Source of the DNA: CAZNUM01 sp964539305
Lineage (GTDB): Bacteria > Fidelibacterota > Marinisomatia > Marinisomatales > TCS55
DNA length: 16,795 nt
Assembly (NCBI GenBank): GCA_964539305.1
Contig: CAZIIM010000034.1
Coordinates: 1-16,795, forward strand
Reading direction: 5' to 3'
Positions 14,179-16,795 of the stretch are shown piece after piece. Numbering within the stretch: the first letter of the stretch is position 1; every line of letters starts with the position of its first letter. The notes beneath the pieces are model-generated. The model saw only the letters and a program-made list of their open reading frames with translations, searched no databases and was not told the origin of the DNA. The translations under genes and the position numbers were made by a program.

Positions 14179-14508
14179 TTAGATGAGAGGTGGGGCTCGG
14201 ACAGGAATGGAAACGGGGATGGTGAACCCTTCTCCCGAATTCAGATTCCAGTTCAGGCTGCCCTGACAGGCGAAACGAAATGGGATGTCCTGCCTGGGAG
14301 TAACACCCCTGGAACTGGTTTTCAAATGAAACCAGATACATTCAAAAAATCCATGATGGTGGGAGGCGATCTGACAGTTGACGGAACAGACTCCCGCCTC
14401 CTGGGGGATTAAATCATGGTGATGGCCCAGGTGCGATTCAGAGAGATAGGTAAGAGCTACAAACCAAGTGGCAATAAATAATGCCACTGTCTTACGAAAA
14501 CGAATCAC
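14179..14508 (-). CDS. Small exported His/Cys-rich protein, possible metal binder
   Basis: The protein is 109 aa with a GTG start, preceded by GAGGA ten bases upstream. A hydrophobic N-terminus (residues 8-20, ALFIATWFVAL) is likely a signal or anchor. The following segment has His26, His29-31, Cys41, Cys45, His50-52, Cys57 and His61, arranged as HxxHHH, CxxxC, HHH, C, H. Such a cluster could bind zinc or copper, and the position as first gene of the porin-ZnuA-ZnuB operon fits metal sensing or delivery. It recalls small DUF2946-type proteins seen near metal-uptake genes, but I cannot confirm the family. The C-terminal third is Pro-rich with no motif that I recognise. Confidence 0.6.
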   Translation of the reverse strand: MIRFRKTVALFIATWFVALTYLSESHLGHHHDLIPQEAGVCSVNCQIASHHHGFFECIWFHLKTSSRGVTPRQDIPFRFACQGSLNWNLNSGEGFTIPVSIPVRAPPLI

Positions 14509-14542
14509 GCAGGTTCATTCCTCGAATCAGAGAGTTCGGATT

Positions 14543-14578
14543 GAATCATGATTCTTTTCCGATGGCACCCAGGTTAAA
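14543..14578 (-). promoter_or_regulatory. Candidate promoter and overlapping palindrome for the metal-uptake operon
   Basis: On the minus strand, TTTAAC (plus 14578-14573) and AAGAAT (plus 14556-14551) are separated by 16 bp, a fair sigma-70-like pair that would start transcription about 36 bp before the GTG of the mini-protein. The perfect 12-bp palindrome GAATCATGATTC (14543-14554) overlaps the -10 and start point, the position expected for a metal-sensing repressor such as Zur, Fur or a DtxR-like protein. Identity of the regulator is not visible. Confidence 0.4.
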
Positions 14579-14594
14579 TCAGGATCAGGGACGA

Positions 14595-14804
14595 TTAACT
14601 TCGGCTCCGGCGGTCGATCCCCCGACGGCGTTCGATTCCCTGCCGGCGATCGGTTCCGCTGCGTCGTTCAACTTCAACGGCCAGATTTTTTACTCGTCGT
14701 TCCAGGAAGGAACGCCGTTCTGCTTTTCTACGGTCCGGTCCACGGTTGGCATCTTCCATATGTAACACTCGCGCTGGTTTAGATTTTAACGGTAATAACT
14801 GCAC
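14595..14804 (-). CDS. Small Arg-rich RRxxxxRR-repeat protein
   Basis: The frame codes 69 aa if it begins at GTG 14804, or 54 aa from ATG 14759. The second half is almost wholly made of Arg-pair repeats: DRR, ERR, ERR, then ERR-DRR-ERR-DRR with a strict six-residue period (RRSGTD, RRQGIE, RRRGID). This DRRxxxxRR pattern occurs at the ends of some signalling proteins, but its role is not known to me. A run of seven C precedes the GTG start and there is no good ribosome binding site. It sits 63 bp after the response regulator gene. It may be genuine or a spurious frame in Arg-rich DNA. Confidence 0.45.
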   Translation of the reverse strand: MQLLPLKSKPARVLHMEDANRGPDRRKAERRSFLERRVKNLAVEVERRSGTDRRQGIERRRGIDRRSRS

Positions 14805-14842
14805 ATTGTGGGGGGGAATATAGGGTACAGGCAGAAATAATT

Positions 14843-14859
14843 AAACCGGCAAAAGCCAG
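14843..14859 (-). terminator. Possible weak terminator after response regulator
   Basis: On the minus strand CTGGC and GCCGG (one G-T pair) enclose a TTTT loop, followed by TTTAATTATTT. It lies just past the stop codon of the response regulator. The stem has only five pairs, so it is weak. Confidence 0.3.
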
Positions 14860-14867
14860 GGAATTCC

Positions 14868-15263
14868 CTATTGGGAGCGGCTTTCTTCCAACCGCTTCTT
14901 GATGGTTTCCATCAGCAAGTTGCGATTGATCGGCTTTGCTAGATAATCCGTACAACCGGCTTCCAGACAACGGGTTCGGTCAGAAGTGAATGCATGGGCC
15001 GTGGTGGCAATGATTGGTAAATCGGCCCATTGCTCTGTTTTTCGCAGATACCGGGCCAGATCCAGACCGTCCTCATCCCCAGCCAATGAGAGATCCAACA
15101 GTACCATGTCAACGGGGTGCTCCGCCAGAATCTCCTTTGATTTGGCAACCGTATCGGCAAAATGCAATTCGTACAGGTCCCGCAGGAAAAAATACATCAG
15201 TTTCTGCGTACTTTCATCGTCCTCGACCACTAACAGGACTGGTTTGGTCTTTTCAGCACTCAT
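14868..15263 (-). CDS. Single-domain response regulator (receiver only)
   Basis: The protein is 131 aa and is one CheY-like receiver domain with no output domain. Key residues are present: acidic pair Glu14/Asp15 (VVEDDES), phospho-acceptor Asp57 (LLDLSL), Thr88 (ATTAHAF) and Lys110 (AKPI). The KPI motif and the AHAF segment are typical of receivers paired with hybrid-type kinases. It starts 38 bp after the upstream histidine kinase and has a good AAGGAAAG before the ATG, so the two form a two-component pair. The output is presumably through protein contact or a phosphorelay. The final residues (RLEESRSQ) run into the stop codon. Confidence 0.94.
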   Translation of the reverse strand: MSAEKTKPVLLVVEDDESTQKLMYFFLRDLYELHFADTVAKSKEILAEHPVDMVLLDLSLAGDEDGLDLARYLRKTEQWADLPIIATTAHAFTSDRTRCLEAGCTDYLAKPINRNLLMETIKKRLEESRSQ

Positions 15264-15301
15264 GGCTTTCCTTTCCTTACCGGAAGATCCGGTGGTTCCA
15301 A

Positions 15302-16795
15302 TCAGGTTGATCCCAGCTTTTTAAATCGCATGGTAAACGTGGAACCGACTCCCTTCTTACTTTCCAGCTCGATGGTGGCATTGCATACATTCAGATATTG
15401 CTTTACCAGTGACAAGCCCAGTCCTACACCCTGAAATTCCTTGTTGTATCCTTCGCTTTCCTGGGTGAAGACTTCAAAAATCTTTTCCTGATGTTCCTGA
15501 GCAATTCCAATTCCCGTATCTCGAACCTGCAAGAGAAATTCGCCATTGCTGGCCTTTAATTCCACATCAATTCTGCCTTTATGGGTATATTTAATGGCGT
15601 TCTCAGTCACATTGGTAATCGCCTGTACAATACAATGTTCGTCCGCCTTTACAGGCGCCTCCTCCACTTCGGAACGGACGCTCAGTTTCAGTCCCTTGGC
15701 TTGCGCTTTGGTGAAGAGCGGTTCGGTTGCCATTTTCATTAAAACGACCAGGTCAAGTTTTTCCAGATGGACCGGAAAGGTCTTCGCTTCGATCTGGGAC
15801 ATATCCAGGATTTCATGAATCGTGTGCATGAGGCGCTGGCCGCTGTTCCGGATGGTTTCGAAGAATTCCTTCTCCTCCGGCGCCAGCCGATCGGTTACAC
15901 TCTGCTCCACCAGGTCAATAAATCCCAGAATTGTATTCAGGGGTGTCCGGATTTCATGAGACATATTGGCCAGGAAAAGACTCTTCACCCGTTCTCCCTC
16001 CTGGGCTTTTTCATAGGCTTGTTGAAGGGCAATCCGTGACTCCTCCCGTTCTGTCACATCCTGCAGGATCCCCAGGGTGGCTTCTTCATGTTCCCATTCC
16101 ACTTCTGTGACACTCACCTCAAAGTCCCGTTTCAATCCATCTTTCCGGATTCCCTTGAAGATGTAACGGTTGGGCACTTTTTTCCCCAGCGCCCGGTCAG
16201 AGGCCCGTTTTTCCAGAACTTTACGACCCTCCGGTGCTACCAGACTGATGAACTCAAAATCAGGATCGCTCAGTTCTTCCAGGGTATATCCCACCAGATC
16301 GGTGAAGCGGGGATTAATGAACACGAAGCGGTCCCTCTGGAGCACATAAATCCCATCATTGGACTGTTCAATGACGCGGCGGAATTTTTCTTCACTTTCC
16401 GTCAGGGCCTGGAGCGCCTGATACCGTTCTGTCACTTCCAGATATTGCATCTGGACGGCCGGTTCACCTCCGAAATCAAAAAAGATATTATTGATTTCCA
16501 CGTATTTCCGTTCCCCCTGTTTGGTGGTAATCGGTAATACGTAGGGTTCAATGGTTTCACCGGCGAGACGCTTTTTCGTCAGGGTACGGATCATTTCATG
16601 ATTCTGGGCATCGAAAATACAGAGTATATCAAATCCGGGTGCCTGAATTTCTTCAATCGTGTAGCCCGTAATTTCCGCCATGCGGGGGTTGCAGAAGCTG
16701 TAGGGTTTCCCCGGACGGTATACGGCCATACCCAGAATTGAATTCTCAACCAGACTGCGGTATTGTTTTTCACTCTCCCGGCGGGCCCGTTCCAT
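15302..16795 (-). CDS. PAS-PAS sensor histidine kinase (5' end beyond right edge)
   Basis: The visible part has 497 codons. Two PAS domains lie at about 9-125 and 134-252, each starting with a YRSLVENS- or FRRVIEQS-type helix and ending in an EVTER or DVTER coiled-coil link. A HisKA domain holds the phospho-acceptor His280 (FLANMSHEIRTPLN). The HATPase_c domain has the N box (TENAIKYT), G1 (DTGIGIA) and G2 (GVGLGLSL). There is no membrane segment in the visible part. The frame is open to the very edge, where an in-frame ATG happens to fall; more PAS or membrane domains may lie upstream. It probably phosphorylates the receiver protein encoded 38 bp downstream. The signal sensed by the PAS domains is unknown. 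Confidence 0.93.
   Translation of the reverse strand: MERARRESEKQYRSLVENSILGMAVYRPGKPYSFCNPRMAEITGYTIEEIQAPGFDILCIFDAQNHEMIRTLTKKRLAGETIEPYVLPITTKQGERKYVEINNIFFDFGGEPAVQMQYLEVTERYQALQALTESEEKFRRVIEQSNDGIYVLQRDRFVFINPRFTDLVGYTLEELSDPDFEFISLVAPEGRKVLEKRASDRALGKKVPNRYIFKGIRKDGLKRDFEVSVTEVEWEHEEATLGILQDVTEREESRIALQQAYEKAQEGERVKSLFLANMSHEIRTPLNTILGFIDLVEQSVTDRLAPEEKEFFETIRNSGQRLMHTIHEILDMSQIEAKTFPVHLEKLDLVVLMKMATEPLFTKAQAKGLKLSVRSEVEEAPVKADEHCIVQAITNVTENAIKYTHKGRIDVELKASNGEFLLQVRDTGIGIAQEHQEKIFEVFTQESEGYNKEFQGVGLGLSLVKQYLNVCNATIELESKKGVGSTFTMRFKKLGST

Noticed and set aside
14858..14869. Palindrome AGGGAATTCCCT at the end of the response regulator gene
   Set aside because: It overlaps the stop codon, has no loop or T tract of its own, and has no promoter nearby that it could control.
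16088..16537. 149-codon plus-strand open frame opposite the PAS domains
   Set aside because: Antisense shadow of conserved PAS sequence.

Overview
All supported genes in this 16.8 kb window lie on the minus strand, so transcription runs from right to left. The source looks like a Gram-negative bacterium: there is an outer-membrane porin, a lipoprotein signal, and several exported proteins with Sec signals ending in AQ or GQ. Base composition looks even, near 50% GC, with no sign of recent transfer. I saw no tRNA, rRNA, CRISPR array, transposase or phage gene. The signal-peptide style and gene mix would suit the FCB group (for example Marinimicrobia or Calditrichota), but that is a guess.

From right to left (5' to 3' of transcription) the layout is as follows. 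(1) 16795-14595: a two-PAS sensor histidine kinase, cut by the window edge, then a single-domain response regulator and a small Arg-rich peptide with RRxxxxRR repeats. (2) 14508-11379: a metal-uptake operon with a His/Cys-rich mini-protein, a zinc-type outer-membrane porin, a ZnuA-like binding protein and a ZnuB-like permease. The ATPase that should power it is absent. (3) 11313-9143: an ALDH3-type aldehyde dehydrogenase and an exported YceI-family lipid-binding protein. (4) 9060-6249: a compact MarR / DoxX / pirin / VOC dioxygenase / exported MsrB operon, with twin operator-like repeats before the MarR gene. (5) 6029-4547: a Crp/Fnr-family regulator, a CPIC thioredoxin-like protein and a second, Met-rich DoxX protein, closed by a good intrinsic terminator. 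(6) 4446-1: an LCAT-like lipoprotein hydrolase, a DUF3047 exported protein, a Rieske [2Fe-2S] domain fused to a pyruvate-oxidase-like ThDP enzyme, and a translationally coupled membrane protein that runs off the left edge.

Two themes recur. Regions 3-5 read as defence against electrophiles and oxidants: aldehyde removal, redox-linked DoxX proteins, methionine repair, and two regulators (MarR, Crp/Fnr). Region 2 reads as acquisition of a transition metal, most likely zinc. The most unusual item is the Rieske-ThDP fusion, which on paper could pass electrons from a decarboxylated 2-oxo acid to an iron-sulfur centre. Its substrate and electron acceptor cannot be read from the sequence.
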